From NCBI GenBank assembly GCA_038496445.1, contig JALMLS010000256.1, positions 124,001 to 188,000 of the forward strand: DNA of 64,000 nt, in the 5' to 3' direction. This document shows positions 55,282 through 64,000 of the stretch, one piece after another. The notes beneath the pieces are model-generated. The model made no database searches, was not told the DNA's origin, and was given only the letters and a program-made list of their open reading frames with translations. Numbering within the stretch: the first letter of the stretch is position 1; each line of letters starts with the position of its first letter. This stretch comes from Trichosphaerium sp. ATCC 40318 (Eukaryota > Discosea > Flabellinia > Trichosidae). The translations under genes and the position numbers were made by a program.

Positions 55282-55942
55282 ATGGACGTATTTCCGCTAG
55301 AAACTGATGAGTCTCACCTCAAAGCGCAATGTGACCAAGTAATAAGACTGAAACTGGCTATATCGCCAAGCGCAACATCAGACCTTTCAATTGATATTAA
55401 AAATGTAATGATACCCGGCCTAAACGATGCTGGTACGGTTTTTGTAGTTATTGATAACGTTTTAGGGCCACTTTTAACAAATTCCCGATTTAACCTTTTA
55501 TCACTTTTCCTAGTTTTAATAGTCTCTTACGCTGTTCATAGGAATAGAGACCTCCGGACTAGTGTTTTTATCGGCAAACCATACCTTTGGGGAGTTAATG
55601 AATGGAATTACAGATAAGCTGTTAGATATCTCAAAGAAGAACGTTTGGTATGGTAGAGCAAGTGTAGATGCCCCTACGTTGCACGTTACCAATATATACT
55701 ATAAAATGTTTCCAATGCTCCCCGACGCCTTAATAATCACACCAGAAACGCTCACAGGCCAGTTAGTATATTGCTGTTGCATGTGGCGTAGAACAAAACG
55801 TATAAGCTCTCCTTCGCCCAAACTCAGAAAAAAGAGATCAAGGAGCGTAGGGTACGAACATAAACCAAAGAAGTTCAATATTTTTACCTCTATGGGTCTT
55901 ATAAAGACAAAAAAGGCGAGAGTCGCCCGAGTGCGTGAATGA
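55282..55942 (+). CDS. Unrecognised basic-tailed protein (about 175 aa)
   Basis: Two exons. The first (MDVFPLETDESHLKAQCDQV ... MIPGLNDA) ends at a GTACGG donor (about 55433). The second, after an acceptor at about 55563, joins in phase to give VFLSANHTFGELMNGITDKL. It continues DISKKNVWYGRASVDAPTLH, TNIYYKMFPMLPDALIITPE and a short hydrophobic Cys-rich patch (LVYCCCMWRR), and ends in a strongly basic tail (KLRKKRSRSVGYEHKPKKFN). No family is recognised. The basic tail could be a nuclear or nucleolar signal (inference). The divergent neighbour (esterase-like) starts 270 bp away. Confidence 0.55.
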
Positions 55943-56578
55943 TGGTGTCATAAGGACATTCTAATTAATAGCAAGACTGTAGTATACCTTACATGTAAAT
56001 TTGTATAAACAGAAAGTAGTAACACAAAAAAGAAAGTCGTTTTTTTTGGTTGCCAAGTTTTTTTTCTATTTTGGTTTTTATTTCCTTACCTGATCAAGAA
56101 GATGAGTATTAGTAATGTTTTTGTAACAAAGTATCCTTTATAAAAAACTACATTAGCATGTTCGTCTTCTGAATATCGGTGTTGTAATTGCTGAAAACGA
56201 AGAAAGGAATTCAGAAAATATTTTTTTATTGTTTCTGGTTCATTCTTGTATCCTTTCTTTGTTACAATATTCATTAATGTGTACTAGCGGTGAAGGAATA
56301 TGGAGATAAATATTTGAGGGCTCTTATGGTGGTTTTCATTTGCCACAAATTGGCTGTTACTGACCGCTATTTATGACGCAAAAATTGTATTGAAACGTTT
56401 TAAAGTTTCACGTGTTACAACAGGTTTTTGAGGTTAAGGCAGTAAGCCTCCTCACAAGTTTCCAATATGTGAACTATTTGTGCGATAGAGCCTTAATTTA
56501 CTCCGATCATAATCGTGAAACATACTTCCCTTCGTTTAAAACTAACTTATTTCGTTTGATACTTCTCTTTTAATCAGC
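55943..56578. other. Intergenic, 635 bp
   Basis: Holds a short minus-strand frame (56086-56274, start MNIVTKKGYKNEPETIKKYF, ending in a hydrophobic stretch). It has plausible coding composition but no supporting splice structure or homologue, so it is left uncalled. A CACGTG is at about 56410. Confidence 0.35.
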
Positions 56579-57397
56579 ATGCAAGAAATACCCTCGGAGA
56601 CTTGGTACGGCGATGATTGCTACATTGGACATCTTGTAGACGAAAAAATGGAAGGTAGAGGTATTTTTAAGTGGAGTAATGGCGAGACATATGAAGGGGA
56701 CTTTAAGGATGATAAATTCGAAGGTTATGGCGAATACACGTGGCCAAATGGCGAAAAATACGAAGGGTTTTTTAAAAATGATATGATGCATGGTAATGGA
56801 ACGAGAACATGGGTAGATGGTTCAAAATACACAGGAGAGTTTAAGAAGGATAAAATAAAAGGATTTGGTACAAAATTACTGGCAGACGGAACTAGATGTT
56901 GGGGCAAATTCCGAAAAGGAGATATTGTCTGTGGTACTATGGAATGGCCAGATGGAGCGTCTTATGTTGGTATGTTCGCTGGCGGAGAGATGGATAAAAG
57001 AGGTGAGTATAAGTGGCCTACTGGTGAAAAATATGTTGGCGAGTTTAAGGACGGAGGTGTTGATGGAAAGGGAACTAAAATATGGCCTGATGGTACAGAG
57101 TATAGGGGTGAGTTTATTGATGGTAAGATAAATGGAATTGGTACTGCTATATGGCCTGATGGAAGTTGGTATAAAGGTTACTTTAAAGATGATGCGCTGC
57201 ATGGAAGAGGTACTAAGATTTGGTCAGACGGAAGAAAATTCTTTGGTAAATTTGAGCACAATGACATGATGTTTGGTGATATGACATGGCCGAATGGATC
57301 AAGATACATAGGAATGTTTGAAGACGGAGTTTGTAACGGTAATGGAGAGTATTCATGGTCAGGCGGTGAGAGTATGTTACTTGCTCAGAGTAAATAA
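56579..57397 (+). CDS. MORN-repeat protein (272 aa)
   Basis: Intronless. It is built almost wholly of classical MORN repeats of 23 residues with the core YxGxFxxGxxxGxGxxxWxDG, for example GRGIFKWSNGETYEGDFKDD, GYGEYTWPNGEKYEGFFKND and GKGTKIWPDGTEYRGEFIDG. About eleven units are visible from residue 7 to the end. MORN repeats bind lipids and organise membrane-associated scaffolds, as in junctophilins, PIP5 kinases and protist MORN1. There is no other domain, so a scaffold or lipid-binding role is likely, which is inference. Distinct from the W-Y-E-N-G variant repeats in the three F-box-like genes. Confidence 0.85.
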   Translation: MQEIPSETWYGDDCYIGHLVDEKMEGRGIFKWSNGETYEGDFKDDKFEGYGEYTWPNGEKYEGFFKNDMMHGNGTRTWVDGSKYTGEFKKDKIKGFGTKLLADGTRCWGKFRKGDIVCGTMEWPDGASYVGMFAGGEMDKRGEYKWPTGEKYVGEFKDGGVDGKGTKIWPDGTEYRGEFIDGKINGIGTAIWPDGSWYKGYFKDDALHGRGTKIWSDGRKFFGKFEHNDMMFGDMTWPNGSRYIGMFEDGVCNGNGEYSWSGGESMLLAQSK

Positions 57398-57451
57398 ATT
57401 CTATCTTTTTTCGTATTACATCTAGCGTTTTTTTTTCTTTTTACACTATTC

Positions 57452-60400
57452 TTATTGTATCAAGAGACGGCATACATCTTCCATATTAGGTCGCCTTGCT
57501 GGTTTAAACTCCCAACATAGCTTCATAACTTTTCTGTACTTTTCAGGAGTAACAGATCCGTCAACTTGAGGTGTTGCTCCATTTTCTCGAACTTGTATTG
57601 CAACTTCAATCAAGTCTGTTGTATCATGCCATGGCTCTTGTTCATGGAATACCTCATACTGAAATATGTTAGACATACAATTAAACACTGAAGAATGTTT
57701 TATGAAGTAGGGATCAACGTACCAAGAGTGAAGCAAATGACCAAACATCTGATTTTGATGAGTATACTCTTCTCATGTTTTCAGGTGCCATCCATCTAAC
57801 AAACAACGTTACGTAGATATCAAGGTAGTTAATTACCTTATAGGGCCTATGTTGCTTTTGGTTTGACCTGTTGCGCCGTCGTCAATGTTCCTTGACATTC
57901 CAAAATCGCTTATTTTTGGAGTGAGACGATCATCTAAAAGTACATTTCTTGATGCCAAATCTCTTCAAAGAATGTTAGTATGCTTCATTATTACATGTAG
58001 CGATATGTGCCTGTGTATGATTCCTTCTTTATGAATATGCAAGAGACCCTTAGCAACACCAAGAACGATTTTGTGTTTCTGTTCCAAAGACAGTTTGGCT
58101 GTGGATTTAAACAACAACCTATCAAGTGATCCACCTAAAACAAACGAGTAAGTATTAAAAGGCAATTATCAAGACTTACCATCCATGTACTCCATTACAA
58201 GCACGTTTGTCGCTTCATCTTTAATGTACAAACCATAAACCTTCATATACGTCAGCTTGTTTAAATAACATGTATACGTACTTGTACAACGTTTTTGTGG
58301 GGACGAAGTTCAACCTAGTACAGGAATCAGGTATGAGGAAAGTACTTTGTCTGTACCATCAGTTTAACTTCTTCTGTAAAGCTGTCAGCCCCTTCTACAT
58401 CTGTACAGAACTTCAAGGCAACTTCATTGTATCTCCAAACACCTTTGTGTACAGCACCGAATCCACCTATTGCGTTTGAAACAATTAGAATTTCGTGGTA
58501 TGTTAGTTTTATTTATCTTGGTAATGTGAGTCTAACCTTTTCCAATTTGACGTCCAATTTCAATATCCTCGCCATTGATTATCCAACTATCAAGTATGTC
58601 ACATTTCTCTGCTGTTTTAACAAGCTTTGAATCCACATCATCTTATTACAATTAAGTTAAGAAACATACCAGAATAAGTTGTTCGTACTGTCTTCTGCTT
58701 TACCAAGCTGACTGTAGGTCAGTTTCACAGGAGGATTTGATATAGGTACGGAAGTATAACTATCCGATGTAACGTTTCGGCCATCTAAAATGTTGTTACT
58801 ATTTCTGTTCTTCGAGGGCACAGATGCTTACCAAGCTCGACATTTTTCACTTTTTTAGAGTTATTTGTTTCTTTTTTTTTATGTTGTGTTGAGCTACCCT
58901 ATTTCACATTGATTAATATGACGCGAAATAAATAACGGTGTACCATCTTTATCATAAAGAAAACGAAAATAAGGGTAGCAATGAATGCTATCAGTACTGC
59001 TACAATAGAAGAAACCACTATGACAGTTGTGTTGCTGCTGACATTGCTCGGAGATAGAGTGTCACAAGCCGCGCTTGATTCAACCTCATTGCATGATACG
59101 CCCACAACAGTGGCATTATCACTCGAATCTGTCAAATCTATTACATCGTCCGCATTACAACATACTCGCAATGCTATATCTATTGCATCTGTACCTAGAA
59201 AGCAAGTGTTATCTTTGTTGTAAAAAAAGTGAAATTTCTTACCATTTGTTCCATTTGTGATACCAATAGTGAGGTTATATGAAATAGCCCTCTTTGTTAC
59301 TGGTGACGATTCTTCGACTGGGAATGGATAAAGACGACTTGTATCAGTACCAAGATATTCTGCCAAGTCCACAATAAACTGATCAACAAACTGGTCTCTG
59401 GCTTGTTCTGTGCCTCCATGCTCGAATACAACCGTAATGTTTGATCCAATATCAGGACTACTAGAAGGAACAGGTGTAGGGATAACTATTATCCCGCTTG
59501 TCGGCGCTTTGTTTGTGTTAGCCATAAAATACAGCTCAAGATCTCCATCAGAAGTAACGTATCCAATCTATTTCAAAACAAAACACTTAGAAAAAAGATG
59601 CAAAACAAACTTAAACTAGTACCATTTTGTCCTCGTTTTCTGTAACGACAATCACAGGGTATTGAGCAGTTAAATTCGGAGCTAAACTGATGCGGTTCCT
59701 TTCAACAATACTTGTGTTTGTAGTTATTGATGTAATCTGTAGGTCCGAAGGAGTTGTCGAAACAACATAAAACTTATCACCACTTGTTGTTATGCTTGTG
59801 TTTTCTTTGGTGAACGTTGCTTGGGATATTGTGCTGTTGTTAAGAAGCTCATTTGACGTAGAATTAGAACTGGCTTTTAACTCTACAACAACTAACAGCG
59901 CATTCTCTAAAGTTGATTAAAATAGTACTATTCAGTTTTATTTTATAGGCTTGTACCGTTGATATTCAATCCGCTCATCAATACTCCGACTGTATCTGAT
60001 CTTTCATTGTATACAGCTTGCAAGTATGTTGGTAGTATATCCGGTCCGTCAGTAAGAGTATCGCTTCTTGCCTTGATTAATAGGGTCAACCAAAAACTTG
60101 ATGCGCTGAATTTTTGTTGAGTACGTTGTAAAGACTTGTGTTAACTCTAGTCCATTGCATGTTCCCCTCCACTCTATACACGGACAACATACATCCATCA
60201 CAATCATTTCCTCCATAAGTGGTATAAAACACCTCGGTATTACTAATGTTGGCTACAAAAAAGAGATTACAAACCATGTAAGCTTTATAATTTGTTGTAC
60301 ATATCTGCGATGTTGTATTTTGAAATAAAAGGAGGTTGTTTAGAGAGCCAGATGTTCTCCAACTAAGTACAAATTGACTCAAGGCTTTCCCAAAAAAGTT

Positions 60401-61145
60401 GTAAGATCACGTGATATTTATAAAATAAATTCACATACCGATATTGTACGTTAACAAAACAGGGCCTTGTACGTCTTCTTCGTAAATATATTCTGTAAAA
60501 GACGACTGCTAGAGAAAAATACAAGGTTAATTTGCTGCATGCTGCAGGTTGAAAGAAAGTGTACATCGTTCGAAGGAACAACCACTACTACAATATTTTT
60601 TAGTCCAGCAGGATCGTTGCGCAGTATTGCTACCATGAATTCATTATCGCCGTATGCAACGTGTGGAAGTGTTGCGTGATTGTTTACTAAATGAGTTTGA
60701 AAGTTGTGACCGGTTTTTTCAAGATCTAAAGCCACAATCGTAAGTACTTGTCTTCTAAATGACTCTTCCTCTTCACGCAGGACATGTTTTTTTTACAATG
60801 AGCACGTGGTAACATACCTGCTATCGTGAACCGTACAATATACACTTGTGGTGCTGACATACCCAACTCGTAGGCCAGAACGAACGTGTCCTTTTGGAAT
60901 TTCGTTAACATCGATAATGTTTCTAATTGTTGTTTACCTCTCCGTCTAGTTTACCATAGGCAAGGGACGGATTGATTATACCACTACCAGGACTAGATAT
61001 TAGCTCTGAGACGGAAAATGGCTCAGATACATTGACATAAGCGCCTATACGACGAGATTAGTAGCTTTGACATAGATAAAATTTTGTACGTACAAATATC
61101 GCTAAAAAAAAATAGCAGTAGCACAAGCGCGGGTAAAACTGACAT
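57452..61145 (-). CDS. Receptor protein kinase 2, paralogue of the gene at 16745-20396
   Basis: The signal peptide is MSVLPALVLLLLFFF... (ATG at 61145). The ectodomain matches receptor kinase 1 block by block: NPSLAYGKLDGE, FVLAYELGMSAPQVYIVRF, FYTTYGGNDCDGCM and a membrane-proximal GSNITVVFEHGGTEQARDQF. The transmembrane helix is at about 58940-59020 (SIVAVLIAFIATLIFVFFM). The kinase has IGKGGFGAVHKG, VALK, HRDLASRNVLLDD, DFGMSR, GPIRWMAPE and DVWSFASLLWYEV, so it is predicted active. The intron just before DLASRN starts with GC rather than GT (57963-58010); the paralogue has GTACGT there. The juxtamembrane segment lacks the two YxNI motifs of paralogue 1 but has TYSQLGK. There is no Pro/Thr stalk as long as in kinase 1. 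The function is probably surface signalling. Confidence 0.83.
57963..58010 (-). other. Noncanonical GC-AG intron
   Basis: A 48-nt intron of receptor kinase 2 must begin GCACAT and end GAAG to keep HR|DLASRN in frame. The same intron in the paralogue (about 17207-17255) begins GTACGT. One base change turned a GT donor into GC. GC-AG introns are a known minor class. Confidence 0.6.
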
Positions 61146-61685
61146 TACGACTCGGTGTTTATATTTTCCCAGTTAGCTGCTTCGGTATTAAGCACCCAAA
61201 CTTATGTACATTCAGTTTTTGTCAATAATTCATGAGACAGGGAACACTTCTTTTGTAAAGCACGTGTCAGCGTTCTCTTTCGTTTTATACATTAGTTTGA
61301 AGCTAATTGTCGGCATTCATGAACGCTGTCAAAACAGGATTTGGTGCACTTTCAATTGAAAAGAGAAAATCATGTGACTCAGGGCAATGATGTTGACGCT
61401 ACACTTGGGTATTTTTACCGCGCAACTGCGCATAGTTTTAGGTAGAAAACAATACCCATTTTGACATAAGATTGAAGTTTAGACCTTACTGTAATACCTC
61501 ACCAACGAGCGTACCAACGGCCAAACAAGCGCCAGGCTAGGTCGGAGAATCGCGGTTCCTGCGTTGGTAAAAAAACCGCCTAAACACCCAGTTTGACTGT
61601 TGCACGTCTCCGACAGAATATTCAATTCATAGCATTCTTCAAAATACCAACGTGCAAGCTACGCTGAGATGGCCAAATAAATCAG
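61146..61685. other. Divergent intergenic region
   Basis: Between receptor kinase 2 and the third F-box-like MORN gene. It has a CACGTG at about 61261 and a short inverted repeat (TGGGTATT/AATACCCA, about 61405-61457). No frames supported. Confidence 0.45.
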
Positions 61686-62297
61686 ATGAATACATTTTCT
61701 GAGGAATATAGCCTCATTTTAAGCCTTCCAGTGGAGATACAGCTAGATATCGTTGATTTAGACTTTGAAGTATATAAAAAATGGTCTTTATTGTCAAAAC
61801 ACACAGCAACTACAACGAGGTTTGATATTAGGCTTGAAAAGCATGGTAAATGGTTTAAGATAGGGAAAAAACAAGGAAGTAATGTATTACAAGTTGTAAG
61901 CAAAGAGTACTGGAAACATGGAAGAAAAGAAGGACATTGTGTGTATTGGGACAACCTTGGTAGACTATCTGAAGAGATTTATTATGTTAATAGTATGAAA
62001 GAAGGAGAGTATAAGCATTGGCATAAGAATGGTCAGTTGTTTGAGCATTTTACTTATTCTAAAGGTAAGATGGAAGGAGAGTTTAAACGTTATTATGACA
62101 ATGGTCAACTACATGCACATTGTAATTACATAAATGGTAAGAGAGAAGGAGTGTTTAAGGAGTGGTATCAAAATGGTCAGTTACAGTGGCAGTGTAATTA
62201 CGTCAAAGGTAAAATGGTAGGAGAGTACAGACGATGGTTTGAAGATGGAGAATTGAATGAGAAACGTAGTTACAGTAACGGCATAGAAATATGGTGA
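61686..62297 (+). CDS. F-box-like protein with YwqK/MORN-variant repeats (203 aa)
   Basis: Intronless. The N-terminal module is LILSLPVEIQLDIVDLDFEV ... LLSKHTATTTRFDIRLEKHG, matching the genes at 24943 and 39202. About six repeats follow with the core EGEYKHWHKNGQLFEHFTYS, EGVFKEWYQNGQLQWQCNY and VGEYRRWFEDGELNEKRSY, ending NGIEIW. The shared N-terminus of all three genes shows one local family. The F-box-like adaptor role is inferred. It is convergent with the kinase gene at 62597, whose stop is 300 bp away. Confidence 0.78.
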   Translation: MNTFSEEYSLILSLPVEIQLDIVDLDFEVYKKWSLLSKHTATTTRFDIRLEKHGKWFKIGKKQGSNVLQVVSKEYWKHGRKEGHCVYWDNLGRLSEEIYYVNSMKEGEYKHWHKNGQLFEHFTYSKGKMEGEFKRYYDNGQLHAHCNYINGKREGVFKEWYQNGQLQWQCNYVKGKMVGEYRRWFEDGELNEKRSYSNGIEIW

Positions 62298-62596
62298 CAG
62301 AAACCAATTCTATACACAGTGAGTATTATAATTACGCCAGAGATGTCATCACAAGTACAAAAGATGTCTCTGAAATTGTGAAATAGATTGAAATGTATTC
62401 GGTTATGAATTTTGGAACATGTGCCAAACTAAAGTTACAAACTCTTTACACTGTTGAGATATTCATATGATAAACGAAGGAAGTGTAGTTTTTGTACAGC
62501 AAAGGTATTTACATTTATTTACAATCTATTTACACGTCTATTTACAGTTCTTTGTGCATGTTTTGTACAGTTTCTTTTTTTTTTTTTGCTGTCCTT
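62298..62596. other. Convergent intergenic region
   Basis: Thymine-rich, with a long T run near 62575-62588. Open plus frames here overlap the antisense of the kinase 3' end and are not supported. Confidence 0.4.
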
Positions 62597-63897
62597 TCAG
62601 AGTGTCGTCAGCCACTTTCTCAGTGATTCTAGAGAGAATAGCGATTCTGATAGTAATGGATCCTTCAGTAGCCATTTCGCTGAGTGTTTGTATACATGAC
62701 AGTTTTCAACAAACTGACATACAAGCGGAAATGCTTTTTTTCTGTTGTTTAATTCTCTTCTTGAAGACGATAAAATAAGTTCGTTTAAAAGCCATAAATT
62801 ATCGCCGTCAAGACTAGAAGTATCAGCAGATATGACCAGACTTCCTCCAATAGCCAACTGAATAGCCATACTAAATAAGAATAAGCACAAAGACTCGGAC
62901 GACGGAAACGAAAAAGATCCAAAAAAAAGTTGGAAGAAAAGTAGAAATGAACAAAAAACATACCTTCCAAGCGCTACAATGTCGTCTTTTTTCGTGTATC
63001 CCTTACTCTGAGATGTTGGGTTTACATATCCAGTAGTACCAATAAAAGTACAATCACCATTTTTATCACGTGGTGCGTTCTTTCCATCACGTGCGTAACT
63101 AGCTAGACCAAAATCTGCTAATTTTATTTCTCCACTTGTCATAACCATAACATTTGCTGCTTTGATGTCGTGATGAACTATTCCCGACTGGTGTAGTTTA
63201 TCGATTGCTCTGAGTGTATTCTTTAATATAAAGGCAATAACAGGTACTGTTAAATCATGGTCCTCTGCTAGTTTTCTTGAATCACACTTTGCGAAAGGCA
63301 TGACAACACAAGCGCTTGTTGTGTTTGCGAAAAGAAACAAAGGAGCAAGAATGTTCTTATCCTTCACCATCGCTTGGAATTTTGCTTCTGTTGCCTATAA
63401 AAGAATAATGTATTAGTAAAGCACCCAATAAAAGAATAAGAACCAAAAAAGAAAGTGTCGGTTCGCACAACTCGGATCTTTTTCCTTTTTTTTTTGGTTT
63501 GGGTTTAAATTATTTAATTTAAAATGAGATGCGTAGAAAATATCTTACGAGGCTTATTATTTGTTCTTTTACTTCTTCTTGTTTTTTGTTCTTTACGTTG
63601 GCGAATTTGATAGCGACATCTTGTCCTGTCTTTTTGTCTGTCGCTCTGTAAACAACACCGTTTAACCTAAACAAGCGCTCTCATGTTAGTTTACATACGC
63701 TTGTACAGCAATTATAAGGCGTACCCTTGTCCTAACGGTGGATTGTGAACTTTGAATCTGCTTGAGGCTACACGCTCTCTTTTGGTTGGTGTGACAAAGG
63801 ATAACCAGTATTTGAGCTTTTGATGAATTCTAAGTCTTGTAGTTTTGAGTTCTGAGGGAAGATACTTTGCGTCTACTTGTAAAGAGTGCGCAAGCAT
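62597..63897 (-). CDS. Divergent protein kinase
   Basis: ATG at 63897 (MLAHSLQVDAKYLPSELKTT). The kinase core is split by introns (GTACGC, GTAAGA-type). It has the glycine loop LGQGLNGVVYRATD, the Lys in DVAIKFANV, an HHDIKAANVMV catalytic loop (HHD in place of HRD), DFGLASYA, then FIGTTGYVNPTSQ where APE would be. KKDDIVALGR is the alpha-F Asp block. Lys, Asp of HHD, Asn and DFG are kept, so catalysis is possible, but the APE-region change is unusual. The C-terminal part (LLKDPLLSESLFSLESLRKW) is kinase C-lobe. The substrate and pathway are unknown. The protein is cytosolic with no membrane segment. The exon edge around 62895-62975 is tentative. Confidence 0.75.
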
Positions 63898-64000
63898 TGT
63901 AGATTAATATGCCTTGATATGTTATAAAGTGGCTGTCTACGAGCTGTTGTGTAGTTCAAATAAGTTTTTGGGGTTTTACTTTTTAATTATTTACCCGAAT

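Noticed and set aside
1-64000. tRNA and rRNA genes
   Set aside because: Scanned for T-loop/B-box-like GGTTCRA motifs and conserved rRNA words; none gave a plausible cloverleaf or rRNA block.

Overview
The window is nuclear DNA of a unicellular eukaryote. Nearly every gene is split by many short spliceosomal introns, mostly 40-100 nt. These have an unusual preferred donor (GTACG, less often GTAAG or GTGAG) and TAG/CAG acceptors. All three standard stop codons are used. The base composition is AT-rich, with many poly-A/T runs. The gene set includes a Frizzled-like receptor with a cysteine-rich domain, receptor kinases with HRDLAxRN catalytic loops, a reelin-domain surface protein, a CLU-domain protein and F-box/MORN and F-box/LRR proteins. 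This points to a protist near the Amoebozoa/Opisthokonta part of the tree, but the sequence alone does not fix the lineage. I saw no prokaryotic operons, CRISPR arrays, rRNA or convincing tRNA genes.

Layout, left to right. 1-6.4 kb: the tail of an unknown gene, a secreted cysteine-containing protein (-) and a large propeller-like protein (+). 7-14.6 kb: a tiny secreted Cys-rich protein, a very large ankyrin/CLU/TPR protein (-) and a small secreted protein (+). 14.9-24.7 kb: an F-box-like/propeller-like gene, receptor kinase 1 (-) and a Frizzled-like receptor (+). 24.9-32 kb: an F-box-like protein with YwqK/MORN-type repeats (-), an unknown gene (+) and a lamin-tail-domain membrane protein (-). 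32.5-39.9 kb: an alpha/beta hydrolase (-), ribosomal protein eS19 (-), a divergently transcribed RRM-SURP-CID splicing factor (+) and a second F-box-like MORN gene (-). 40-46 kb: a small ABM-fold monooxygenase, a small gene, a reelin-domain protein, an SDR reductase and a DUF4397 protein. 47-55 kb: a gene with six repeats of an approximately 85-residue module (-), an F-box/LRR protein (+) and an esterase-like protein (-). 55-64 kb: an unknown basic protein, a classical MORN protein, receptor kinase 2 (-), a third F-box-like MORN gene (+) and a divergent protein kinase (-).

Functionally the window is rich in cell-surface and secreted proteins: about ten genes have signal peptides or membrane anchors. 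It also holds repeat proteins with F-box-like N-termini, which suggests ubiquitin-ligase adaptors. Housekeeping genes (eS19, U2SURP-like factor, mitochondrial-type SDR) are interspersed. The two receptor kinases, about 37 kb apart, are clear paralogues.

Structural DNA features include a MITE-like inverted-repeat element inside the 889-nt Frizzled intron and a foldback inside the 518-nt splicing-factor intron. A strong hairpin lies between two convergent genes, and an exact 60-bp tandem duplication lies in an intron. The palindrome CACGTG is strikingly over-represented across the window. Exon models come from reading frames and splice sites by eye, so individual exon edges may be off.
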